Of a stretch of DNA of 64,000 bases, positions 27,610 to 34,761 are shown in pieces. Made by a program: the position numbers and the translations under genes. This DNA is from Vibrio algarum (lineage in GTDB: Bacteria > Pseudomonadota > Gammaproteobacteria > Enterobacterales > Vibrionaceae). The DNA is taken from contig NZ_JAQLOI010000001.1 of assembly GCF_028204155.1 (NCBI RefSeq), positions 2,418,001 to 2,482,000 of the forward strand. Reading direction: 5' to 3'. The notes beneath the pieces were generated by a model. The model had not been told where the DNA came from, ran no database searches, and saw only the letters and a program-made list of their open reading frames with translations. Numbering within the stretch: position 1 is the stretch's first letter; each line of letters opens with the position of its first letter.

Positions 27610-28434
27610 CTAAACGCTCACTTCAACCTCGTAAGAAGTAAATTTGCGAATGTTAATTACGCCAGTATCAAAAATTAAATACTGCCCTTTAATACCCTGT
27701 AATATGCCTGTTACTTCTGGGGTTTTATCAAAATTATGTGAACTAATCTTGGTTGGATGGGTAGTTACTGGGTAATGTATCTCGGTGGTCGGTTCGGTTA
27801 ACAGCTGTATCGCGTCCGCTCCAAACTGCTGCTTAATTTCTTCTACCTTTTCGGTGACCAAAGGAAGAAGTTCAGCAAATTTTTCGGATAAATCCATTGC
27901 CTCACCGTCTTGCTTTAATAAAGTCCGCCAATTGGTTTTATCGGAGATATGCTTCGCAAGTTCTATCTCTATCAATCCAGAGATATAACGAGTTTTCACT
28001 TTGAAAATAGGAAGGCCTTGGGTGGCTCCCTGATCAATCCATCTTGTCGGAATTTGGTTATGACGCGTGATACCAACCTTTAAGCTAGAGGTATTAGAAA
28101 GATACACATAATGGTCAATCATGCAGTTTTCTTCGCCCCATTGCGGCTCACGACATGTACCTTGATCGTAATGGCACGTTTCAGGTTTCATAATACACAT
28201 GTCGCAACTAGCCAGTTTCCTCATACATACAAAACAGTGGCCTTGCGAGTAGCTTTTTTTCGTCTTTTTACCGCATGAACTGCAGAAGATATTCCCTGTG
28301 TGAGTAAGTGTAATCGCTTGACCTAAGTAAGGATTGAGATCAATCTCTGCGTCTCCAACAGGTAAACGGTAAAACACCGCATCACCTAAATTGGCACGCA
28401 TTTTACTCAAGGTTCCTTTCGCTAAAATAGACAT
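27610..28434 (-). CDS. DUF2797 family protein
   Basis: 274 residues, function unknown. Cysteine pairs typical of the family are visible: CSSCGKK (about 51-54), CFVCMRK and CDMCIMKPETCHYDQGTC, suggesting zinc binding. The GIY-YIG-like central stretch (YVYLSNTSSLKVGITRHNQIPTRWIDQGA) is also characteristic. AGGT precedes the ATG. Encoded alone. Confidence 0.85.
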   Translation of the reverse strand: MSILAKGTLSKMRANLGDAVFYRLPVGDAEIDLNPYLGQAITLTHTGNIFCSSCGKKTKKSYSQGHCFVCMRKLASCDMCIMKPETCHYDQGTCREPQWGEENCMIDHYVYLSNTSSLKVGITRHNQIPTRWIDQGATQGLPIFKVKTRYISGLIEIELAKHISDKTNWRTLLKQDGEAMDLSEKFAELLPLVTEKVEEIKQQFGADAIQLLTEPTTEIHYPVTTHPTKISSHNFDKTPEVTGILQGIKGQYLIFDTGVINIRKFTSYEVEVSV

Positions 28435-28573
28435 GTCTTACCTATTATTTTTTCATTCTGAATATTTATTGATTGGATTGTAGCAAAGAAGCGTCGCTCA
28501 TAGGGTTATCTCGTCACATTATTCTGCGGCTTATATCAATACAGAATGAGTAACCCGTTTCTAAACAATCTAA

Positions 28574-29023
28574 TTAAACCTTGACCCTAAAAAGCGCATT
28601 TATTGGCTTATCTACAAAATAAGACCAAACATGCTTAAATACTGCATGTTGGTTTGGGTAAGGAGCGAGCGCTAAAGCTTCTTCTAACGTGCACCATTTG
28701 AACTCTGTGTGTTCATGGTTTAGTTCAACATTCTGATTTGGCGGGCATATAACAACAAACACAGGGATCAATTCAATCACATTGACGTTTTCTTCATAGA
28801 ACTGTTCCAGAAACTGCGCATTGTATAATTTCGACGCCACTATCTTAGTTTCTTCTTGAAACTCACGAACAATAGCCTGCCAGCCAAGTTCACCTTCCTC
28901 AATTGAGCCTGCAACATGACACCAGAAGCCGCCTTTAACCCGTTTCATCAATAGCATCTTCATCTCACCATCCATTTCCGATAATGCTACACCAGACACA
29001 TAAGAGGTATTTACTGGAATCAT
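28574..29023 (-). CDS. NUDIX hydrolase
   Basis: 149 residues. The Nudix box runs from Gly39 to about residue 61 (GSIEEGELGWQAIVREFQEE), with the metal-binding REFQEE intact, so the enzyme should hydrolyse a nucleoside diphosphate linked to another moiety. The substrate is not evident. GGAG lies 9 bases upstream of the ATG. It starts 6 bp after the PhzF gene, so they form an operon. Confidence 0.88.
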   Translation of the reverse strand: MIPVNTSYVSGVALSEMDGEMKMLLMKRVKGGFWCHVAGSIEEGELGWQAIVREFQEETKIVASKLYNAQFLEQFYEENVNVIELIPVFVVICPPNQNVELNHEHTEFKWCTLEEALALAPYPNQHAVFKHVWSYFVDKPINALFRVKV

Positions 29024-29029
29024 TTTTTA

Positions 29030-29896
29030 TTACTCCAAGTTGATTTGCTTGATGCCAACTAACTGTGCTGTTCCACCGACATGTATGACCTTGATTTGTG
29101 AACCAACGGCGTCGACACGTGCGGATATCTCCGAGCGACAATTCATGGCTCTGCCCTGCTCAAACAAATACACGTTCTGTGTATTGTGGTATCTGGTTAA
29201 ATAACATGCCAAAGCGCCAGACGAACTACCGGTTGCAGATTCCTCTTCAATCCCAAATAGAGGTGCAAAATTTCTGCAACTTGCGGCATAGTCGCTTTTA
29301 CTGCCACATAACTCAAAAGCGTGAATACCGACCAGATTGTGCTTTCTACAAAACTCTGTGATGGCATCATGGTTTGGCCTTAGCACATCCAGGTAACCCG
29401 CAGGAACGGGTAATATGAGGTCGGCAAGTCCAGTAGATACCGCCTGAAAAGGCAAATTCACACGTTCCAGTACATCTTTATCTATACCAACCAATGGAGC
29501 GATATCCTCGGAAGAATAGTTACCCAGCCATTCAGGTAGCCTTTGCTGCATCATGACTTTACCATCTGACTGAATATCAACAGTAAGTACACCTGCTTTT
29601 GTCCTTTGTGTATACTGCCCCGGAGACAAAATACACTTCTGAAACATAAGGGAAAACGTGGCCAATGTAGCGTGACCACAAAAGTCCACTTCACCCGTTA
29701 TCGTATAAAAAGAGACCTGAAAGTCTTCCGTATCGTCATCAGAAACAAATGCCGTCTCTGAGTAACCAACCTTTTTAGCAATAGCCAGTTTTTGTTCGTC
29801 TGATAAATTGTCAGCACCTAGAACGACCCCAGCAGGGTTTCCTCCACTTCCATTGGATGTAAAAGCATTGACTAGGTCTACTGTCACTTCTTCCAT
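29030..29896 (-). CDS. PhzF-family isomerase/epimerase
   Basis: 288 residues with the two-lobed diaminopimelate-epimerase-like fold expected of PhzF proteins. Visible landmarks are NAFTSNGSGGNPAGVVL, GYSETAFV with the catalytic Glu47, the Asp/Gly-His motif EVDFCGHATLAT and the C-lobe FGIEEESATGSSSGALACYL. No other phenazine genes occur here, so it is probably a general metabolic or housekeeping homologue. Confidence 0.88.
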   Translation of the reverse strand: MEEVTVDLVNAFTSNGSGGNPAGVVLGADNLSDEQKLAIAKKVGYSETAFVSDDDTEDFQVSFYTITGEVDFCGHATLATFSLMFQKCILSPGQYTQRTKAGVLTVDIQSDGKVMMQQRLPEWLGNYSSEDIAPLVGIDKDVLERVNLPFQAVSTGLADLILPVPAGYLDVLRPNHDAITEFCRKHNLVGIHAFELCGSKSDYAASCRNFAPLFGIEEESATGSSSGALACYLTRYHNTQNVYLFEQGRAMNCRSEISARVDAVGSQIKVIHVGGTAQLVGIKQINLE

Positions 29897-30702
29897 TTAT
29901 TTATAATCCGTTATTTTTACCATGAGATGTTCAGAATTTAACTGAAGCAAGTCTCACCGATTCCCATATAGATTTTCAAATACAGCAACTAAGCCGTCAT
30001 CCTGATCTTTCGCCTATCGAACAAAACTGATCCCTACAGAACTCGTATCATTGTAGCCACGCCAATCGCCGTTTGTGTTCAGAAAAAGAACGATACGGCC
30101 ACCAGCTTGATTGCCTAAAAAATCATGTTGCTTTGTCTTTGATACTTAAGCCAATAATAGCGCAACTCAGTGGGAGATTCTTATAAGAGCGCGTACCTTA
30201 ACGAAATTTATACAAACACTATCCTAAACCAGAACGACAACAAGCTCCCCCGACTTGCCGCGACTTCTTGACCACACTATAGGGGCAGACATCTTAGACC
30301 AGACTCAAAAAGAATAGCTAACAGTTTGTACTCAACTGGAATGAAAGCGCACTCTGTTGGTTAGCTGTAAAAAGAGTATTCATTCGGCTTTGCACCAATT
30401 GCAACGACGTCGAATGTGCGGTTACCAACAGAACTGACCCAACATCCCAAATCGTTAGTACTCTAACTAACTTGCATGTTAATTAATTAAACAACGCAAA
30501 CAAATCATTAGCGCACAACCTCTTATGGCGAGGTTAAACTGCCTAAAACATCGAGTTTACAGGTTTTTAGGTATGCATATTACACTTCGTTACTCTTTCC
30601 TCTTTTTTGTTCCTTTCAGTAAGTTAATAGATTGAGCTCTAAGTATATTTTGTGTACTCTATCGAATCTAACAAGGATGTGAATCATCAAATGGAGTAAG
30701 AA
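29897..30702. other. 806-bp gap without an intact gene
   Basis: Contains a short relic reading frame (30014-30195, minus strand) and, near its right end, the leader of the betaine-binding gene. No RNA gene or intact ORF is supported. Confidence 0.5.
30014..30195 (-). pseudogene. relic C-terminus of an unidentified protein
   Basis: Two adjoining minus-strand frames read protein-like: SYKNLPLSCAIIGLSIKDKA, then HDFLGNQAGGRIVLFLNTNG and DWRGYNDTSSVGISFVR-stop. They join only through a frameshift and have no start. The family is not recognised; it looks like the end of a decayed gene. Confidence 0.3.
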
Positions 30703-31689
30703 ATGAAAATCAGATTATTGGCTCTGCTACTTGTCGCAAGTCATTCAGTACAAGCTGATGAGGGATGTGGCGAAGTAACCATCGCAGACATGAACTGGAC
30801 CTCAGCAAGCCTTATGGCGAACGTTGACCTATTTATACTTGAGCAAGGTTTTGGCTGTAAAGCGTCATTGGTTCCGGGTGATACAACACCAACAAGTACC
30901 TCAATGCTCGAAAAAGGAGAACCAGACATTGCGCCAGAAATGTGGACCAACGCGACTAAAAAATTACTAGATCAAGGTGTAGTGGACAAAAAGATACGCT
31001 ATGGCGGCGCTTCACTTAGTGATGGTGGTGAAGAGGGTTTATGGGTTCCTAAGTACTTGGTAGATCAATACCCTGAAATGGCCACTATTGAAGGTGTAAT
31101 AAAACATGCAGACCTATTTAAGCATCCAGAAAATCCTGATGTATCTGCGATTTATGGTTGCCCAGCCGGTTGGAATTGCCAAATTTCAGTAACCAATCTT
31201 TTTCGCGCTCTAAAGTTAGAGGAAGCCGGTTTTGATTTGATAGACCCAGGCTCAAGTGCCGGGTTGTCCGGCGCGCTTGCTAAGGCAAATATTCGTAAGG
31301 AAGCTTGGTTTGGTTATTACTGGGCTCCAACTGCTATTTTTGGTCGATATGAAATGGTGAAAGTTGATTTCGGTTCTGGTATCGATATAGAAGAGTTTCT
31401 TACGTGTACCACTATTGATGATTGCGAGTCGCCAAAAGTGACCATGTATCCACCATCGACGGTTGCGACCATCATTACCGAAACTTTTGCTTCTCGTGAA
31501 CCTCAAATAACTGACTATTTGAATAAGCGTAGCTTTACCAATAAAGAAATGAGTGTCCTACTCGCTTGGATGGAAGAGAACCAAGCAGATGGTGAAGGTG
31601 CAATGGAGTACTTCATTTCTGAATACCCTGAAATTTGGCGTAAATGGTTAACTCCGGAAGTAGCAGATAAAGTAGCAAGCGCACTTTAA
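30703..31689 (+). CDS. glycine betaine/choline-type ABC substrate-binding protein (ProX/OpuAC family)
   Basis: Periplasmic binding protein. Signal peptide 1-18 (ending SVQA), then an OpuAC domain: VTIADMNWTSASLMANVDLFIL, GEPDIAPEMWTNATKK and aromatic-rich EAWFGYYWAPTAIFGRY, which should help line the quaternary-ammonium pocket. Cysteine pairs (22/51 and CPAGWNC) may form disulphides. No permease or ATPase gene is adjacent, so it must work with components encoded elsewhere. GGAG lies 7 bases before the ATG and a strong terminator follows. Confidence 0.85.
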   Translation: MKIRLLALLLVASHSVQADEGCGEVTIADMNWTSASLMANVDLFILEQGFGCKASLVPGDTTPTSTSMLEKGEPDIAPEMWTNATKKLLDQGVVDKKIRYGGASLSDGGEEGLWVPKYLVDQYPEMATIEGVIKHADLFKHPENPDVSAIYGCPAGWNCQISVTNLFRALKLEEAGFDLIDPGSSAGLSGALAKANIRKEAWFGYYWAPTAIFGRYEMVKVDFGSGIDIEEFLTCTTIDDCESPKVTMYPPSTVATIITETFASREPQITDYLNKRSFTNKEMSVLLAWMEENQADGEGAMEYFISEYPEIWRKWLTPEVADKVASAL

Positions 31690-31695
31690 CTCGTT

Positions 31696-31727
31696 AAAAA
31701 AACGGTCAGTCTTTACTGGCCGTTTTT
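31696..31727 (+). terminator. intrinsic terminator after the betaine-binding gene
   Basis: AACGGTCAG / CTGGCCGTT stem (one G-T pair), 6-base loop, followed by TTTT. Confidence 0.88.
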
Positions 31728-31845
31728 ATCGCCTAGTTCAATAATCAGAACTATCCCTGTTGTATCCGTATCCAAACGGCCCGCAATATGTAGTACAAAG
31801 ATCACAAGGACAGGCTCTTTATCATTTGCTTATAAATCATTATGT

Positions 31846-31944
31846 AACAATGAGATAATAGAGATTACAATAGTACCTGTCCTGTTATTTCTTTTATTTA
31901 ACAATGAGATAATAGAGCTTACAATGGTACCTGTCCTGTTATTT
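31846..31944. repeat. two direct copies of a 45-bp repeat
   Basis: Copies at 31846-31890 and 31900-31944 differ at two positions; both run from AACAATGAGATAATAGAG to GTACCTGTCCTGTTATTT. A partial inverted match (AAGGACAGGCTCTTTATCAT) lies at 31807-31826, so the block may be part of a small palindromic element. The gap 31728-31969 has no gene. Confidence 0.75.
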
Positions 31945-31969
31945 TGCTTTGTTATTTTTTGTTTAAGAA

Positions 31970-32656
31970 TTACCATGCGATAGCAGAACCGTCAAAGTTG
32001 ATGAAATGACCGCTCATTGACTGGTTGCTAGCTTCGATCACATCTATAAGGCCCTGAGCTGATGTTAATGGAGCAATTAATGCGTTCGGCCCGCCCATAT
32101 CGGTTTTTACCCAGCCTGGGTGAAGCGCGAGAACGGTAAAGCCTTGAGAAGTTAAGTCGTTACTCAAGCTTTTTACCACCGAGTTTAACGCCGCTTTTGA
32201 GGAGCGATAAATGTATCCCCCACCAGATGTGTTTTCTGTCATGCTACCGACCTTAGATGATAGACATGCAATTTTCTTAGTTTGACCTTGGTTGAGAGGT
32301 TTTAAAAATGCTTCCACCAACTTTAAAGGTGCGATACTGTTGATTTCAAATACTCGACGCCACTCATCCACATCTATGCTTCCTAAGTCATAACCTTTTG
32401 GGCCGTAGTAGCCCGCGTTGTTAATCAACAAATCAATGCTGTCGATAGATTCTGCTAATTCTTGAACAGAAGAATAATCGGTTACATCAAATTCGATACA
32501 AGAAAGGTTGCCGTGCTTTGCTTGCAGCTCAAAAAGCGACTTCGCAGAATTAGCATTTCGGTATGTGGCGTAGACGGTGTGCCCAGCCTGCAAGTAGAGT
32601 TGAGTTAGGCTCAAACCTATTCCTCGGTTCGATCCTGTAATAAATATGACGCTCAT
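31970..32656 (-). CDS. short-chain dehydrogenase/reductase
   Basis: 228-residue classical SDR. Cofactor motif TGSNRGIG (7-14), structural NNAG (79-82), catalytic Ser133/134, Tyr150 and Lys154 (YRSSK), and the HPGWVKTDMGG segment are all present. The residue set suggests NADP preference (Arg after the first strand). AAGGA precedes the ATG. Encoded alone; substrate unknown. Confidence 0.88.
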   Translation of the reverse strand: MSVIFITGSNRGIGLSLTQLYLQAGHTVYATYRNANSAKSLFELQAKHGNLSCIEFDVTDYSSVQELAESIDSIDLLINNAGYYGPKGYDLGSIDVDEWRRVFEINSIAPLKLVEAFLKPLNQGQTKKIACLSSKVGSMTENTSGGGYIYRSSKAALNSVVKSLSNDLTSQGFTVLALHPGWVKTDMGGPNALIAPLTSAQGLIDVIEASNQSMSGHFINFDGSAIAW

Positions 32657-32849
32657 AGTAGTTCCTTAGTGAGGTGACATCTCTAAAGTTTGATGGCTTA
32701 GTAGGAGAAAATCAACGTCCAAGTAACGACTGAGTATCTTTGCTACAGGTAGTATTTCTATCGAAATTAACTTCCCATTTTCGATCAAACCGTTTTACTT
32801 TTGACTTAGAACATAAGTGCCTAATTATGCAATGCTAAAGGGGACCAAA

Positions 32850-33137
32850 CTACTTCCACCCTTTAATACGTCCTAATACTTGAGCTCGCGCATCTTCTTG
32901 AGAAACACCCAAGCCAGATGCCAATTGAGCTTCAGCGGTACGCATTTCTTCCAATAATTCGATCTCCTCTTGCATAGCTTCATATTCAGCGACATCAAGT
33001 ACTACTGCAACTCCTTTACCACGTTGAGTAATTACCAATGGACGACGAGTTTCGTTTATTTGTTTTATAAACGAGGCTACACCAGCGCGAAACTCTGACA
33101 ATGGTTGTATGTCTTTATCGAAATGTATAAGACTCAT
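32850..33137 (-). CDS. Phd/YefM-type antitoxin (orphan)
   Basis: 95 residues from the ATG at 33137; the seven codons upstream in frame are probably untranslated. The N-terminal part (IQPLSEFRAGVASFIKQINETRRPLVITQRGKGVAVVLDVAEYEAM) is a typical Phd/YefM DNA-binding fold; the acidic C-terminus should bind a toxin. No ParE, RelE or Doc toxin ORF is found on either side, so it is either an orphan or a remnant. Confidence 0.8.
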   Translation of the reverse strand: MSLIHFDKDIQPLSEFRAGVASFIKQINETRRPLVITQRGKGVAVVLDVAEYEAMQEEIELLEEMRTAEAQLASGLGVSQEDARAQVLGRIKGWK

Positions 33138-33245
33138 ATTAAACTCTATAACGTACAAAACCAGTCATACCTTACCTCACCCGAAACAACCCACCCTAAA
33201 AACAAATATTAGAACCTTGGTTAACGACTAGCTTAAGGAGTTCTA

Positions 33246-33386
33246 ATGACTAACCTCAACAGCCGTAAATTCAGATTCACCATTACCATTGTTAAAACAC
33301 TGCCTCCCCATCATCCCGATTCTAAATCCACCTCTAGCGAATATTCCGATACCGAAGTGATTGGACTGCGGTTGATGATATCTAAA
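33246..33386 (+). pseudogene. truncated N-terminus of a tyrosine integrase (arm-binding domain)
   Basis: About 47 codons starting MTNLNSRKFRFTITIVKTLP and ending SDTEVIGLRLMISK resemble the N-terminal arm-binding (DUF4102-like) region of phage or island integrases. The similarity stops abruptly at about 33386, where an oppositely oriented fragment begins. The open frame to 33554 is a chance extension. Confidence 0.5.
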
Positions 33387-33475
33387 GCTGTTCTACCAAT
33401 AATCGGACGCAGCTCTTTAGGTATGACTACACGAGTACTCCAAACACCGTTCTTATTTCTGACGGGTAATGCCAT
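33383..33475 (-). pseudogene. truncated N-terminus of a second integrase, head-on to the first
   Basis: MALPVRNKNGVWSTRVVIPKELRPIIGRTAL reads like the start of another integrase type ('NGVW...R.V.PK.LR..IG'). It ends at the junction with the plus-strand fragment; the later residues are only the antisense of that fragment. Confidence 0.5.
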
Positions 33476-33581
33476 TATTAGACCCATTTTGTACACCCTA
33501 ATTAGTAAAGGCGCATATAAGAAAGGTGAATCAGTTATCGTTAAGCTCTTATAATACCTTAACTTCCTGACCTAAAACGAC

Positions 33582-33610
33582 AAAACCCCAGCATTTCTGC
33601 TAGGGTTTTT
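33582..33610. terminator. terminator-like hairpin beside the integrase relics
   Basis: AAAACCCCAGCA-TTTC-TGCTAGGGTTTTT with one mismatch and T/A tracts on both sides. On the minus strand it is preceded by CCGCCA, like the 3' end of a tRNA gene followed by its terminator, so it may mark an old attachment site. Confidence 0.6.
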
Positions 33611-33689
33611 GATGTGGCGGTTGGAAATGATTACTCGTTATTTTCGTTTCATAATTTAGCCTCGTTTATCATGTGATTATAAGGCTTAA

Positions 33690-33956
33690 TTGGCCTCCAA
33701 GATCATCGTACAATTACAAGATAAAGATGGTGATGAAATAGATATTTTGTGCAAAAGCGCAAAGATAAAAGGGCAAGGGAAGATGCGGAGATTTAAATTC
33801 CAAGAACAAGCGCAACACTATTTGAGTTGCCATGATGCGATCAATAACTTGTTTCGATCTGGGTGTCTTTTACTGAAAGCTAAACATTATCGCAATTTTC
33901 GCGACCGATCCTTCGCAGAATGGAATAGGGCTAGCTGCGTCCAAAAATTAGATTAA
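33690..33956 (+). pseudogene. internally deleted DDE transposase relic
   Basis: 88 codons (TTG at 33690). The first part (LQDKDGDEIDIL) matches the central strand of IS6-like DDE transposases ('AVDQDGDVIDIL'), and the rest (MRRFKFQEQAQHYLSCHDAI, then NLFRSGCLLLKAKHYRNFRD) matches their C-terminal end. The region between, which carries the later catalytic residues, is missing. Inactive remnant. Terminal inverted repeats were not identified. Confidence 0.5.
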
Positions 33957-34113
33957 GGTATGTTTTTTTATTCACTAGTCCTCGAGTGCTAAGTTGACAA
34001 TACCCACAAAACCCCAAATAGGATTGAGCTTCATAACCCTTTGCTTGAAAAGAAAATAAACCGCGCTTCAAGCCAAGAGTAAGATTATTATTTGCTAACG
34101 ACCGTTTTTACAG

Positions 34114-34497
34114 TTATTCCAACCCATTATCCTTATTCGGTGCTTTATTTGGTACACCCGCGGCGGTCGCGGTAGCAACACCTGTTGGGTCAATACCCAG
34201 ATTAATAGCGGAGAGTAAAAGCTGATCCTGTTGCTTTATTGGTGCGGCAGAAATTGCAGCTTGAGCAATAGTTGTTGCCTTCTCTGGATGAGCTTGCGTA
34301 ACACTCAAGAAAATATCTTCGGCAAGTTCAGGTTTTTGCTCTATTAAAAGTGCAACCAGTTGCTCGGGTTCCATCCCTCCATTAAGTACTATCGCAAGGT
34401 CTATCGCGATCTGCTCTTTCTGGGTCGCGGCATTCGCTGTTATCAAAGCAAGAGAAGAGAGTAATAATCCCAATAGAAAAGGTATTCTAATTTTCAT
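34114..34497 (-). CDS. small secreted protein of unknown function
   Basis: 127 residues from the ATG at 34497 (a second ATG lies at 34512). Signal peptide MKIRIPFLLGLLLSSLALITANA; the mature part is helical, Ala/Gln-rich (AIDLAIVLNGGMEPEQLVALLIEQKPELAEDIF) and ends in a loose Gly/Pro/Asn tail. Not recognised. It is transcribed divergently from the ABC exporter gene of the adhesin locus, which hints at a periplasmic accessory role, but nothing proves it. Confidence 0.55.
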   Translation of the reverse strand: MKIRIPFLLGLLLSSLALITANAATQKEQIAIDLAIVLNGGMEPEQLVALLIEQKPELAEDIFLSVTQAHPEKATTIAQAAISAAPIKQQDQLLLSAINLGIDPTGVATATAAGVPNKAPNKDNGLE

Positions 34498-34704
34498 ACA
34501 AACCCCGCTCATTCACTTCATCAATGGATACGATTCCTTTAATACTAAATTCTAGCCTTTATTTAGTCTCGTTGTGCGGTTTACCCTACAGTATTTTGAC
34601 TCAACGCAGCCTTTTTTATACAACTCTTGGTAACTTGTTGTTCGGGTTCTATTTTGTCATTGTAATAGCCACACAAAGTCCAATACATACTAGTAAGGAT
34701 TCAT

Positions 34705-34733
34705 TTGTGCTATTGGTAAAGAGTGCTTATTAT
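34705..34733 (+). promoter_or_regulatory. sigma-70-like promoter of the ABC exporter gene
   Basis: TTGTGC, 17-base spacer, TATTAT; 28 bp before the exporter ATG at 34762. Confidence 0.5.
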
Positions 34734-34761
34734 ACACTGACTTATCGTGTTTGAGGTTTTT

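Noticed and set aside
31846..31944. CRISPR-like repeat pair
   Set aside because: Two 45-bp copies separated by 9 bp; no spacer and no cas genes.
33246..33554. Plus-strand frame of 102 codons as an intact gene
   Set aside because: Only the first 47 or so codons look like an integrase; the rest is antisense to a second integrase fragment.
34524..34754. Open reading frame of 76 codons upstream of the exporter gene
   Set aside because: Hydrophobic by composition, no ribosome site, and overlaps the likely promoter and ribosome site of the exporter.
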